In this document: one piece after another, positions 14,770-22,085 of the stretch | How positions within the stretch are numbered: position 1 is the first letter of the stretch | How the letters are laid out: each line of letters opens with the position of its first letter | Program-made: the position numbers and the translations under genes | Source: a virus | Length of the DNA stretch: 45,657 bases | Reading direction: 5' to 3' (one strand) | Virus record (IMG/VR): IMGVR_UViG_3300032753_000056 | Span: 1-45,657 of that record | Notes under the pieces: generated by a model | The model's input: the letters and a program-made list of their open reading frames with translations, nothing else | Told to the model about the DNA's origin: nothing | Database searches by the model: none

Positions 14770-15348
14770 ATGCTACCGCCGCTATCTGGCGAACAAAAGA
14801 TGTGGTATATCCTTAAGGGGTATACTATTAACGTGGACGTATTCGGAAATCGGGAGTGGTGTCTAAACGGACAACTTCACCGAGAAGACGGCCCGGCGTG
14901 TGAATATGCGAACGGCATTCGGGATTGGTATCTTAACGGGCAACGTCACCGAGAAGACGGCCCGGCGGTTGAATATGCGGATGGAACTCGGTATTGGTAT
15001 CGCTACGGAGAATACCACCGAGAAGGCGGCCCGGCGGTTGAAGATGCGAACTTCGGTCGGCATTGGTATCTTAACGGGCAACGTCACCGAGAAGGCGGCC
15101 CTGCTATTGAATATGCGAACGGCGATCGGCATTGGTATCTTAACGGGCAACGTCACCGAGAAGGCGGCCCTGCTATTGAATATGCGAACGGCGATCGGCA
15201 TTGGTATCTTAACGGGCAACGTCACCGAGAAGACGGCCCGGCGGTTGAATGGGAGAACGGCAATCGGGCTTGGTATCTAAACGACCAAAACATGACCGAA
15301 CAAGAACACCGAAAACTCACTCAAAAGAAAATGGCTAATATCGGTTGA
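14770..15348 (+). CDS. HREDGP-repeat protein (192 aa)
   Basis: Built of six 23-residue units plus a partial seventh, each of the form R-x-W-Y-L-N-G-Q-x-H-R-E-[DG]-G-P-A-x-E-Y. Such W-Y-x-N-G / HREDGPA repeats resemble MORN-like beta-hairpin repeats found in phages and giant viruses; the function is unknown. A 27-residue head (MLPPLSGEQKMWYILKGYT) and a tail (LTQKKMANIG) are shared with a one-unit paralogue on the minus strand at 36673-36906. Units four and five are identical at DNA level, so expansion is recent. The stop codon lies within the -35 box of the next promoter. Confidence 0.85.
   Translation: MLPPLSGEQKMWYILKGYTINVDVFGNREWCLNGQLHREDGPACEYANGIRDWYLNGQRHREDGPAVEYADGTRYWYRYGEYHREGGPAVEDANFGRHWYLNGQRHREGGPAIEYANGDRHWYLNGQRHREGGPAIEYANGDRHWYLNGQRHREDGPAVEWENGNRAWYLNDQNMTEQEHRKLTQKKMANIG
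14851..15264 (+). repeat. Six tandem 69-bp coding repeats
   Basis: Six in-frame 69-bp units encode the 23-aa repeats. Units at 15058-15126 and 15127-15195 are identical base for base, the mark of recent slippage or unequal recombination. Confidence 0.9.
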
Positions 15349-15373
15349 CTTCGGATATCCATATCTGTATATT
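15345..15373 (+). promoter_or_regulatory. sigma70-type promoter overlapping a stop codon
   Basis: TTGACT (15345-15350), 17 bp, TATATT (15368-15373). The TGA stop of the repeat protein (15346-15348) is part of the -35 box. The same gene end/promoter fusion occurs at the minus-strand paralogue. Confidence 0.8.
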
Positions 15374-15424
15374 CAGAACATAGAGAGCAACGGTGCTCTC
15401 GCACACAAACACGAGGAACTTGCA

Positions 15425-15685
15425 ATGTCGTACATCGTCTATCACATCGCTTCGACTCAACTGAGCAAGTCTTACAAAGACGAGACTGGCGCCAAGCGCG
15501 GACGCACTTGCATGAACCGTAACGCTGGCAGTGTTCAGTATGCTTATGCGAGCAATGAAGACTATCACAACAAGGTGGTCGGCATGAAGACTGTTCGCAA
15601 TCTGATGACTGGTAAGGAAATTCAAATCCCGACGAACACTCCCGGATGTTGTGATCCCAGTCGGGAAAGCTATTGGTCGATGTGA
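15425..15685 (+). CDS. Conserved phage hypothetical protein (86 aa)
   Basis: Recognisable short phage family (MSYIVYHIAST, KRGRTCMNRNAG, then SNEDYHNKVV...VRNLMTGKEI and a C-terminal PGCCDPSRESYWSM). First gene after the 15345 promoter. Function unknown; the C-terminal Cys pair could bind metal. Confidence 0.7.
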   Translation: MSYIVYHIASTQLSKSYKDETGAKRGRTCMNRNAGSVQYAYASNEDYHNKVVGMKTVRNLMTGKEIQIPTNTPGCCDPSRESYWSM

Positions 15686-15693
15686 GAATCAAA

Positions 15694-15873
15694 ATGACGA
15701 TGGACAGGGCTCACACTATTCTCATTAAGATGGCTAAGGAACGTTATACCTCTATCTTTGCGGTTCTTGCCGAATTCAACCAATATCAAGTGGACGGTGA
15801 ATGCAAGCATTTCTGGCCCGATGAAAATACCGCCTGCAACACTCTATTGGGATTGAAGGTAAATGTCTCCTAA
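15694..15873 (+). CDS. Hypothetical small protein (59 aa)
   Basis: ATG 15694 (MTMDRAHTILIKMAKER) is preferred to a TTG start inside the previous gene. Helical N-terminus, one Cys/His-containing stretch (GECKHFWPDENTAC). Unknown function; overlaps the next gene by 11 bases. Confidence 0.6.
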   Translation: MTMDRAHTILIKMAKERYTSIFAVLAEFNQYQVDGECKHFWPDENTACNTLLGLKVNVS

Positions 15874-16213
15874 TGTAAGTGATATGGTCGGCAAAATCTT
15901 TACTAAGGTTTACGCTGACGATGATTGTATGGTTTTTGAAAATGCCGAGGAGAGATACACCTTTACGCATGTTCAAGATTGTTGTGAAACTGTCAGAATT
16001 GAGGAAATCTGGGGAGATTTGGAAGACCTTGAACTTTGGCCTCTGCTCGTCGCCGCAGAAGTCAACGGCGAATCTCCGGACTATGAAGGAGAATCGTGCA
16101 CCTGGACCTTCTACAAATTCGCTACCTTTAAGGGATTTGTAGATGTTAGGTGGTTGGGCGCGTCAAACGGGTACTACTCTGAAGGCGTAGACCTTCATCA
16201 TGAAAAACTTTAA
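15863..16213 (+). CDS. DUF7448-like phage protein (116 aa)
   Basis: The motif FTHVQDCCETVRIEEIWGDLEDL, followed by a hydrophobic strand and a TWTFYKFATFKG segment, matches a common phage family (DCCE-V...GDL-DL) that I associate with DUF7448. Small all-beta/alpha protein; no known activity. Start overlaps the previous gene. Confidence 0.7.
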   Translation: MSPNVSDMVGKIFTKVYADDDCMVFENAEERYTFTHVQDCCETVRIEEIWGDLEDLELWPLLVAAEVNGESPDYEGESCTWTFYKFATFKGFVDVRWLGASNGYYSEGVDLHHEKL

Positions 16214-16227
16214 TTAGGAAAAATACT

Positions 16228-16434
16228 ATGGAAGCTCTTATCAAGGCTTTGGTTTTGTTTGTTGTCGCTCTTATTCTAGGTATTCTACTTAGTTGGCCCG
16301 CGATGATGCTTTGGAACGGATGTCTAGTTCCGGCAGTAACCTTTGCTAAGCCGATCGGCTGGATGCAAGCTTGGGGTCTGATGGTTCTGTTCAGCCTCAT
16401 GTTCAAGTCTACCAACTACAACTCCAACGATTAA
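16228..16434 (+). CDS. Small two-segment membrane protein (68 aa)
   Basis: Hydrophobic segments ~4-30 and ~42-60 separated by NGCLVPAVTFAKPIGW; N-terminus and C-terminus would both face the cytoplasm. LLSWPAMMLWN is a recurrent phage motif. Function unknown. Its stop precedes the next ATG by two bases. Confidence 0.7.
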   Translation: MEALIKALVLFVVALILGILLSWPAMMLWNGCLVPAVTFAKPIGWMQAWGLMVLFSLMFKSTNYNSND

Positions 16435-16436
16435 AC

Positions 16437-16640
16437 ATGAGTGAGTGCGCGACCAAAATAGAATGTGTTCCGAATGAGGATATCATTCAGTGGTTAGTTA
16501 AGCATGTTGGGCCGCGCACTCACTACACTGCAAAAAGCATAGGCGGTAAGGGTTGGAGATTTACGAGGTACGGGGCAACCCCTTGGTATCTTGTATTTGA
16601 CGACGAAAAACTGTTAGTTTATTTTTTATTGATGAGGTAA
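16437..16640 (+). CDS. Hypothetical protein (67 aa)
   Basis: ATG 16437 (MSECATKIECVPNEDI) follows the previous stop by two bases. Soluble with a hydrophobic C-terminus. A perfect 12-bp inverted repeat (16440-16451 with 16513-16524) begins right at the start codon and could mask it in the mRNA. Confidence 0.55.
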   Translation: MSECATKIECVPNEDIIQWLVKHVGPRTHYTAKSIGGKGWRFTRYGATPWYLVFDDEKLLVYFLLMR

Positions 16641-16644
16641 AACA

Positions 16645-16845
16645 ATGTATTTTTTGATTTCTTTGGCTATGCATACTTCAATGGGTAGCTACTCTACGTT
16701 GGCTAGCTGTAACGCAGCTATTCGTAGCATCTACGAACAGAAACTGGATCCGTATCACATGATGCCTAAGGATCAGGTGAAAGCAGCATTAGACTCGCAA
16801 ATGATATATCTTGCACCTAAAGAATATATTTGCACCAAACAATAA
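16645..16845 (+). CDS. Small putatively exported protein (66 aa)
   Basis: The N-terminus (MYFLISLAMHTSM) is short and hydrophobic, possibly an export signal, followed by an Ala-rich helix and a C-terminal Cys (EYICTKQ). The pairing of Cys24 with the C-terminal Cys would fit a periplasmic location. Function unknown. Confidence 0.55.
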   Translation: MYFLISLAMHTSMGSYSTLASCNAAIRSIYEQKLDPYHMMPKDQVKAALDSQMIYLAPKEYICTKQ

Positions 16846-16851
16846 ATTCGG

Positions 16852-16880
16852 TTGACACCCGTTTCTCAATTAGCTATAAA
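16852..16880 (+). promoter_or_regulatory. sigma70-type promoter
   Basis: TTGACA (16852-16857), 17 bp, TATAAA (16875-16880), with GAAGGAG before ATG 16911. Confidence 0.8.
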
Positions 16881-16910
16881 GAATCACAAGCTGATTGAAG
16901 GAGCTGACAG

Positions 16911-17198
16911 ATGACCGACTTTGCTCTCACTTACGAACGTTGCAGCGACGAACGCACCGGCGAGCATAACGGGTTCGTTCGTGCTATTGTGTTTTACGGT
17001 GACGTGAAAACTAACCATTGGGGCATTTGTGACATTCTTAAAGGCAAGCATGTCATCGACCTTGAATGCGGTATTCGTGAGCGGGCCGAAGAAGGTCAGT
17101 ACGAAAATGTGAATCTGGGGCTGTGGTATGAATTCACGACTAAAGAACAGCCCGATTGTATCAACATCTTTGAAGCCGCCGAAGCGGCTATGGTGTAA
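16911..17198 (+). CDS. Hypothetical protein (95 aa)
   Basis: Strong ribosome binding site (GAAGGAG). Soluble beta-rich protein with an acidic helix at the end. No domain recognised. First gene of a short operon with the SWIM-type protein. Confidence 0.6.
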   Translation: MTDFALTYERCSDERTGEHNGFVRAIVFYGDVKTNHWGICDILKGKHVIDLECGIRERAEEGQYENVNLGLWYEFTTKEQPDCINIFEAAEAAMV

Positions 17199-17200
17199 AA

Positions 17201-17587
17201 ATGGACATGCTCGCTGAAGGCAGTCGCGTCACGATTAAGGTTCGCAACCCGTATTGGGCTTCGCGTGATCGTGTTGCCAAACATATCGTGATCCCGGAGT
17301 TTGTCGAATATACGGGCACGATTGTTCGTCAATCCTGGCAGAGTGCAGAAGAAATTGGTATTACTTCTGGCATCCCCCACTTTCCCATGCGGCGTATTCT
17401 GCGTGAAAACATTGTTGAGGTGAACGGGGCGGTGACTGACTACGTGCCAGCAAAGTCTGATAAGGTGACCAAAATCGTTCAAGGATCTAAAGGTAGTACA
17501 TACATTGTCACTACTGAAAATGGTAAATCCACTTGTACATGTCCTGGATTCAGTTTTCGAAAAACTTGTAAGCACGTCGAGTCATGA
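17201..17587 (+). CDS. SWIM-type zinc-finger protein (128 aa)
   Basis: The C-terminus reads STCTCPGFSFRKTCKHVES, the CxC...CxH signature of SWIM zinc fingers, preceded by the typical YIVTTENGK hairpin. The N-terminal ~80 residues form an SH3-like strand-rich region. SWIM domains bind DNA or proteins. Its stop overlaps the next start (ATGA). Confidence 0.75.
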   Translation: MDMLAEGSRVTIKVRNPYWASRDRVAKHIVIPEFVEYTGTIVRQSWQSAEEIGITSGIPHFPMRRILRENIVEVNGAVTDYVPAKSDKVTKIVQGSKGSTYIVTTENGKSTCTCPGFSFRKTCKHVES

Positions 17588-17805
17588 AGGTTACGCCAGC
17601 ATATCTCGGTCCAAAAACACTAGATCGAATTTGGTTAACCTGGTTGGAAGAAAACTATCCAAATGCATCGGAGTTGCGCGGTGCCAAAGTTGGATGGAGG
17701 CAATCATACGCTCATGCTAATAGAAAATCCAATCAGAATATGAAATTTGAACAGTGGTTATTTAATGAAGGAGCCACTGCAGTGGATTCAAGAACAAGTA
17801 GATAA
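17584..17805 (+). CDS. Hypothetical phage protein (73 aa)
   Basis: Starts inside the stop of the SWIM gene. The C-terminal half (KFEQWLFNEGATA) resembles a helix often found in phage proteins of the type F-E-x-W-L-x-x-x-G. Its 3' end overlaps a 43-aa frame with an SSB-like acidic tip. Confidence 0.6.
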   Translation: MKVTPAYLGPKTLDRIWLTWLEENYPNASELRGAKVGWRQSYAHANRKSNQNMKFEQWLFNEGATAVDSRTSR

Positions 17806-17896
17806 CCACGGCGGTCCAATCATCAGGGACTACATCTTTATCAAGTCAAATCCCGTAAAGCATCAGAATGACGATGATGACGAAATTCCATTTTAA
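17765..17896 (+). CDS. 43-aa protein ending in an SSB-type acidic tip
   Basis: ATG 17765 to TAA 17896. The last residues are NDDDDEIPF, matching the D-x-D-D-D-I-P-F tip with which bacterial SSB proteins recruit repair and replication partners. The rest (MKEPLQWIQEQVDNHGG...) has no OB fold. It could be a stand-alone SSB-tail mimic or a fragment. The ATG lacks an ideal ribosome binding site but may be coupled to the overlapping gene. Confidence 0.45.
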   Translation: MKEPLQWIQEQVDNHGGPIIRDYIFIKSNPVKHQNDDDDEIPF

Positions 17897-17905
17897 GGAA
17901 AATGC

Positions 17906-18139
17906 ATGACTGAACAGGAAGCAATGGATAAGTGGTGCCCGCATTCAGCGAAGTATCATTCACATGGCTCATACAACCGAGGTGACTCCGCAGTTACGCC
18001 GGCTGGCACACATTGTATAGGTGGACGTTGTATGGCTTGGAGGTGGATTCAGGATGAGCTAGTGGCCTTTGTTGCTAACGGAAAAACCGTTGTAAGCGAG
18101 GGTGAACACGGTTATTGCGGTTTGGCTGGACCACTTTAA
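17906..18139 (+). CDS. Conserved phage protein with CIGGRCMAWRW motif (77 aa)
   Basis: The combination WCPHSAKY, CIGGRCMAWRW and a C-terminal GYCGLAGP belongs to a very common phage family of unknown function; conserved Cys/His residues suggest metal binding. AAGGAAAATGC precedes ATG 17906. Confidence 0.8.
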   Translation: MTEQEAMDKWCPHSAKYHSHGSYNRGDSAVTPAGTHCIGGRCMAWRWIQDELVAFVANGKTVVSEGEHGYCGLAGPL

Positions 18140-18142
18140 GGA

Positions 18143-18171
18143 TTGACAATATCCAACCGCTTTGATACAAT
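18143..18171 (+). promoter_or_regulatory. sigma70-type promoter
   Basis: TTGACA (18143-18148), 17 bp, TACAAT (18166-18171), three bases after the preceding stop; AAGGAGT precedes ATG 18197. Confidence 0.8.
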
Positions 18172-18196
18172 CAATAATCGACTAAGGAGTATTTCA

Positions 18197-18604
18197 ATGA
18201 CTATGCATCTACTCGGTCCTGCTTATTCTACGATTTCTTCTAAGAAGCGTAAGAGCAAAGGTGTGACCATTGATGCTAAAGTTGCTACTGACTTTCGTGA
18301 ACACAACAAGCAACGAAAGCGTTTGGGCCTCAAGGAACGCACTGTAGATGAATATATTGCTTATCGTCAGGGTAAGCTTAAGTACCAACCCAAAATCATT
18401 GAAGAACCTCTCTACGCTAAGTCACACATTCGACAAAGTCCTAAGATTCCATCCTACGGCGATCAAGTGGGTTCAGTCGCTGCGAGGACCGAAAATAAGT
18501 ACACCGGCACGTTGATTACTGGCATCGCAACTATGCATAAATCTAATGCAGTTCCGGTAATCAACAAGAATCAAATGGAAGAAATCGCCCGAATGCGGCG
18601 CTGA
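18197..18604 (+). CDS. Conserved phage protein (135 aa)
   Basis: ATG 18197 is downstream of the promoter; the open frame extends upstream into it. Basic N-terminal half (SSKKRKSKG, NKQRKRLGLKERTVDEYIAY) and a conserved C-terminus (YTGTLITGIATMHKSNAVPV...EEIARMRR). I recognise the G-I-x-T-M-H-K-S-N-x-V-P-V motif as a family shared by many large phages; no activity known. Confidence 0.75.
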   Translation: MTMHLLGPAYSTISSKKRKSKGVTIDAKVATDFREHNKQRKRLGLKERTVDEYIAYRQGKLKYQPKIIEEPLYAKSHIRQSPKIPSYGDQVGSVAARTENKYTGTLITGIATMHKSNAVPVINKNQMEEIARMRR

Positions 18605-18653
18605 CCTTCTCTACTATTTTTAGTAACTAAATCTTTATTAGCACGGAGTGTTT

Positions 18654-18743
18654 GTGGCTGACTTTGTTTGGCAAGGAGAACTGCGTGCCCTTCGATTGGC
18701 TAAGCAATTGAGCATTGCATTGGGAGTTAAGATTTCACCATGA
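18654..18743 (+). CDS. Micro-protein (29 aa)
   Basis: GTG 18654 with CGGAG upstream; ends TGA overlapping the next ATG (ATGA at 18740). A single amphipathic helix (ELRALRLAKQLSIALGV). Coupled translation with the next gene is the best evidence that it is real. Confidence 0.45.
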   Translation: MADFVWQGELRALRLAKQLSIALGVKISP

Positions 18744-19234
18744 AAAAAGACCTAGATGAAGAACTGTGCAGGAAGTATCCGTTGATCTTTAAGGATCGGA
18801 ATGGACCAATGGATCAGACCTCGATGTGCTGGGGATTTGACATTGATGATGGATGGTATCCTATTATCAATATGTTGTGCATATCCATTCAAAATCATAT
18901 CGATCAGGTTCAACGCGACATAGATTGGACTATCAAGTTTAATGCTGACTTAGAAACCGCAAAAAATAACAATTGGGAAAACTGGGCGGATGTTTGGGGC
19001 AAAGAACCTCGAACCATTCCCGATCCGATTGAACAAGTTGTAGCCACGCAAGTCAAAGAAAAGTTTGGTACTCTGCGATTTTATTATTGCGGCGGGGACA
19101 ATTACATTCGTGGACTAGTTGATATGGCTGAAAACATGTCCGGTGTCATGTGTGAGGTTTGCGGAAGTCCCGGCGATGGCTCCGACGGACCCTGGTTTCG
19201 TACTCTCTGTGAGGAACACAGGCATACTGCTTGA
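18740..19234 (+). CDS. Conserved phage protein with CxxC (164 aa)
   Basis: Recognised phage family: KYPLIF, CWGFDIDDGWYPIINMLC, a helical middle, then QVKEKFGTLRFYYCGGD, AENMS and a C-terminal CEVCGSPG...C..H that would bind zinc. Function unknown. Its TGA stop is embedded in the -35 box of the next promoter. Confidence 0.8.
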   Translation: MKKDLDEELCRKYPLIFKDRNGPMDQTSMCWGFDIDDGWYPIINMLCISIQNHIDQVQRDIDWTIKFNADLETAKNNNWENWADVWGKEPRTIPDPIEQVVATQVKEKFGTLRFYYCGGDNYIRGLVDMAENMSGVMCEVCGSPGDGSDGPWFRTLCEEHRHTA

Positions 19235-19259
19235 CACTCAAATACTCCTATGATAATAT
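19231..19259 (+). promoter_or_regulatory. sigma70-type promoter overlapping a stop codon
   Basis: TTGACA (19231-19236), 17 bp, TAATAT (19254-19259). The TGA (19232-19234) ends the preceding gene. Drives the phosphoesterase at 19285. Confidence 0.75.
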
Positions 19260-19284
19260 GTTTAGATTGATAGGAGTATAATAA

Positions 19285-20172
19285 ATGATTAAGATAGCTT
19301 TGGCATCGGATCTTCATTTGGAGATCGCGCCCATCACCCTTACCAACACCGACGGGGCCGATGTTCTGATCCTATCCGGCGATATCTGTGTAGCTCACTC
19401 ACTACATGATCATCCCATCGATAAGCCTGTGCCAGAAGATGCGATGAAGCCTGGCAGAAACCAAGGCGGCGCTGTAAGGTATCGTGAGTTCTTCAAGCAT
19501 GTGAGTGATGAATATGAGCATGTGGTATATGTGGCGGGCAACCACGAGTTTTATCATGGTCCCTATCCTGATGTTTATGGTTGGCTGCGTGAAGAATTTA
19601 CGAACTATCCTAACATTCACTTTCTTGACATGGACACCGTTGTAATTGACGATGTTACATTTGTGGGCGGAACACTTTGGTCAAACATGAACAAGCGTGA
19701 TCCTACTACTATGCATGTCATCGAGGGTATGATGAATGATTTTAGGATCATTCGTAATAGCCGGCGTAACTATGCTAGGTTCAGCCCATTGGATGCTGTG
19801 CTGCATCACGAAGCCACACTGAATTACATTCAGGAGGTGGTTGAAAGTGATGCTACTAAGAAGTATGTGGTGGTTGGACACCATGCTCCTACATCGCTTA
19901 GCATTCATGAAATGTATAAGAAGGACACCTGGATGAACGGTGGCTACTATAGCGACCTGTCAGAGTTCATCCTAGATCATCCTCAGATAGTCCTGTGGAC
20001 TTTGGGACATGTTCATAATCCTCATAGTTACTATATGGGTGATACCTTTGTCGTAGCTAACCCTCGAGGTTATGCAGGGCACGAACCAAACGCAGCAAAC
20101 TTCAAGCTACGATTCATTGATTTGGATAACATGCCGGAGAAGTTTGACGGTGTCAACTGGTCAAGAGATTAA
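19285..20172 (+). CDS. Calcineurin-like metallophosphoesterase (295 aa)
   Basis: All five metal-binding motifs are intact: SDLHLE (D9, H11), LSGDI (D33), VAGNHEFYHG, VGHHAPT and LGHVHNPHSYY. The C-terminal VVANPRGYAGHEP motif marks the phage/bacterial subfamily of these enzymes. Expected to hydrolyse phosphomono- or diesters with two metal ions; substrate unknown. Preceded by TAGGAGTATAATAA. Its stop overlaps the convergent GIY-YIG-like gene by four bases. It serves as an internal reference for the degenerate relative at 11865-12563. Confidence 0.9.
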   Translation: MIKIALASDLHLEIAPITLTNTDGADVLILSGDICVAHSLHDHPIDKPVPEDAMKPGRNQGGAVRYREFFKHVSDEYEHVVYVAGNHEFYHGPYPDVYGWLREEFTNYPNIHFLDMDTVVIDDVTFVGGTLWSNMNKRDPTTMHVIEGMMNDFRIIRNSRRNYARFSPLDAVLHHEATLNYIQEVVESDATKKYVVVGHHAPTSLSIHEMYKKDTWMNGGYYSDLSEFILDHPQIVLWTLGHVHNPHSYYMGDTFVVANPRGYAGHEPNAANFKLRFIDLDNMPEKFDGVNWSRD

Positions 20173-20831
20173 AGTCTGCCTCGGGTCCATTCGGGTCCAG
20201 GGCATTCTCTTGCCATAGTAGATTTGATTCCGTTGTTCCACCACTTAGTACCGGCTGCGTGTAAGTTGGGCTTGTTCTTCTTAGGAGATGATAATCTCCC
20301 TACGGTATATCCGGCGGGAATGCCATTACCATGAACCATCATTTCATGCTTCCCGTTATTGATCCAAACCTTTCCTCGTTGTCTATCAGTTCCTATTTTG
20401 GCACCAAGGTTGTTAAACTGTAATCTACCTGGAACATAACTATCATCTGGTGGTAGTTGCTCAAACACTTGGTTAGTTCCATTGTTCCACCATCTGCGTA
20501 GCTTATTTTCCTCAACCATACGGGGAATCCATTTCTTAAAGTTCTCCGTTTTGCTCGTGTCTCCTCCGTCGCCGGTTTCTGGTCTTAGGTTAGCCCATTC
20601 ATCACTCTTTACAATATTCCAGAGTTCGCTGTAGTAGGAGCCCCAGTAAGTCATTTCTTCTTTAGTAGCACATTCTTTGATGATTTCTGTAGTTAAGTCA
20701 GTGCCGTGCTTATCAAGATGGGTTAACCAGCGAGTACCAGAACCACAATAGGTATATGGATCCTTTTCGGTCTTACCAAGATATTGTAAGCCGGTTTTAT
20801 TGTGGGTCTTCTTGTACAAATAAATAGTCAT
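20169..20831 (-). CDS. GIY-YIG-like mobile endonuclease (220 aa)
   Basis: The N-terminus TIYLYKKTHNKTGLQYLGKT...YCGSGTRWLTHL is a divergent GIY-YIG pattern (YLY / YLG). It continues with TEIIKECATKEEM, YYSELWNIV and EWANLRPETGDGG. Three C-terminal modules follow the pattern W-x-N-N-G...P-x-[GD]...G-R-L and likely bind DNA. A close paralogue lies at 40858-41589 with a similar 5' leader. This suggests a homing endonuclease family that has moved within the genome. It is inserted opposite to its neighbours. Confidence 0.8.
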   Translation of the reverse strand: MTIYLYKKTHNKTGLQYLGKTEKDPYTYCGSGTRWLTHLDKHGTDLTTEIIKECATKEEMTYWGSYYSELWNIVKSDEWANLRPETGDGGDTSKTENFKKWIPRMVEENKLRRWWNNGTNQVFEQLPPDDSYVPGRLQFNNLGAKIGTDRQRGKVWINNGKHEMMVHGNGIPAGYTVGRLSSPKKNKPNLHAAGTKWWNNGIKSTMARECPGPEWTRGRL

Positions 20832-20909
20832 GCTGATGCTCCTATATAGCGTTAGAGTAGTTGGGATTTCCTAGATCCGCGAACTACATCTTTATTTAGT
20901 CCGTTTTTG

Positions 20910-20938
20910 TTGACTCATCTGCTATTGTTTGTTATATT
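20910..20938 (+). promoter_or_regulatory. sigma70-type promoter
   Basis: TTGACT (20910-20915), 17 bp, TATATT (20933-20938), upstream of the 53-aa gene at 20970. Confidence 0.75.
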
Positions 20939-20969
20939 GCATTCAACTCAAGTTTTTGGAGATTTAACT

Positions 20970-21131
20970 ATGATTATCTGGGAAGCAAAATTAGACGACA
21001 TCTACGATTGTAAGGTAGTGCGTCTCACTGAAAGTACTGGTAAACTGACTATGACTGATCAGTTTGACCGAATCTTGCTTGACAAGGAAGTTGAGTTAAT
21101 GTACGGGGCTGTCTTTGGACCTGAGTGGTAA
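20970..21131 (+). CDS. Conserved phage small protein (53 aa)
   Basis: ATG 20970 (MIIWEAKLDDIYDCKVVRL) follows TTTTTGGAG. Ends VELMYGAVFGPEW, a conserved phage signature (YGAxFGPD/E). Small beta-rich protein of unknown role. Confidence 0.7.
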   Translation: MIIWEAKLDDIYDCKVVRLTESTGKLTMTDQFDRILLDKEVELMYGAVFGPEW

Positions 21132-21132
21132 G

Positions 21133-21140
21133 GATAAATA
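21133..21140 (+). promoter_or_regulatory. Late-type promoter GATAAATA, leaderless spacing
   Basis: GATAAATA is followed by exactly five bases and ATG 21146, so a T4-type late start would fall on the A of the start codon. Confidence 0.6.
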
Positions 21141-21145
21141 TTATC

Positions 21146-21496
21146 ATGAATGCAGCACTTCTCTTGTTAGCGTTGGTCTGTTTGGGTGCCGGATACTATC
21201 TCGGCACTAGATCCGCGCTAACGGCCGAACTCACTAAAAATTTGGATCAGTTTATCAAGAGAAAGTCTTCTTTTCCGTTCTGCATTGCAGAATATGAGTC
21301 AGGAAACTATTATCTTTATGATAAAGAAACTAAGGCCTTTTTAGGTCAATCAAGCACAATCGATGGGCTTGCAGCAGAACTGTCAAATACTAGACGGATA
21401 AACCTAGCGTTCGTTACTTATCCTACGGACATTGGATCGAGTAAAATATTTTGGTTCATTAACGGAAAGGCAAAATCAGTAAGCAATGAAAGTTAG
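21146..21496 (+). CDS. Membrane-anchored hypothetical protein (116 aa)
   Basis: ATG 21146 chosen by late-promoter spacing. Residues 1-20 (MNAALLLLALVCLGAGYYLG) are one membrane segment, followed by a soluble domain of ~90 residues. No ribosome binding site precedes the ATG, consistent with leaderless translation. Overlaps the next gene by 11 bases. Confidence 0.65.
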   Translation: MNAALLLLALVCLGAGYYLGTRSALTAELTKNLDQFIKRKSSFPFCIAEYESGNYYLYDKETKAFLGQSSTIDGLAAELSNTRRINLAFVTYPTDIGSSKIFWFINGKAKSVSNES

Positions 21497-22010
21497 TCTG
21501 GGAAAATTCCTAAAAAACGCTCACCGCAAAATTAGTATCGAAATAGATAAATTCGACACTTGGGGGCTAGATCATACTCTAGCCCTCATTATCCTACCTG
21601 CGCTTATACAGCTAAAGCAAACTAAACACGGTGTACCCGGTGAATTTATAGACGAGTCTTGTGAGGATTATTCCAACCAAGCAGTTTTCGATTTCATGAA
21701 GGAAGACAAAGATGAAGTCTTTCAAAAAAATTGCGATAAGTGGGAAGAAACACTAGACAAGATGATCTGGTCTTTTCAACAGATCGCATACGAAGATTAC
21801 GAAGACAAATATCATCATGGTGATCTGTCTCTAGAATGGGAAAAAGTTGAATCTTACACTGATCCTACTACCGGAAAATCTTCACCAACTTACCGATTAA
21901 AGAATACCGGAGAGCATTGGCATGATTATGTCGGTGCACAAATGCATGAGGATCGAATCCAAGAAGGATTGGATTTGTTTGCCACATACTACCGTTCGCT
22001 TTGGGATTAG
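21486..22010 (+). CDS. Conserved phage protein (174 aa)
   Basis: Recognised by IEIDKFDTWGLDHTLALIILPAL, a middle EETLDKMIWSFQ helix and the C-terminal RIQEGLDLFATYYRSLWD. Widespread in large phages; function unknown. Acidic and His-rich middle section (HHGDLSLEWE). Confidence 0.8.
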   Translation: MKVSLGKFLKNAHRKISIEIDKFDTWGLDHTLALIILPALIQLKQTKHGVPGEFIDESCEDYSNQAVFDFMKEDKDEVFQKNCDKWEETLDKMIWSFQQIAYEDYEDKYHHGDLSLEWEKVESYTDPTTGKSSPTYRLKNTGEHWHDYVGAQMHEDRIQEGLDLFATYYRSLWD

Positions 22011-22035
22011 GTTAATTTTTAGTCCCATAACCTTC

Positions 22036-22043
22036 GATAAATA
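22036..22043 (+). promoter_or_regulatory. Late-type promoter GATAAATA, leaderless spacing
   Basis: Followed by five bases and ATG 22049, which would start the GIY-YIG gene if a one-base frameshift downstream is corrected. Confidence 0.55.
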
Positions 22044-22085
22044 GGTTTATGAAGAAGTTATGTTATATACAAAGCAACTAACACA

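Noticed and set aside
14851-15264. CRISPR array or satellite DNA
   Set aside because: The repeats are contiguous, in frame and without spacers, encoding a 23-aa protein repeat.
14863-15280. Repeat-containing alternate frames on both strands across the HREDGP gene
   Set aside because: They arise because the 69-bp unit is a multiple of three, so all frames stay open through the repeats; the WYLNGQ frame has the start, paralogue and conserved tail.
15321-15692. Long cysteine-rich minus-strand frame opposite 15425-15685
   Set aside because: It is the antisense of a recognised phage gene with promoter and ribosome binding site; its cysteine richness mirrors the other strand's codons.
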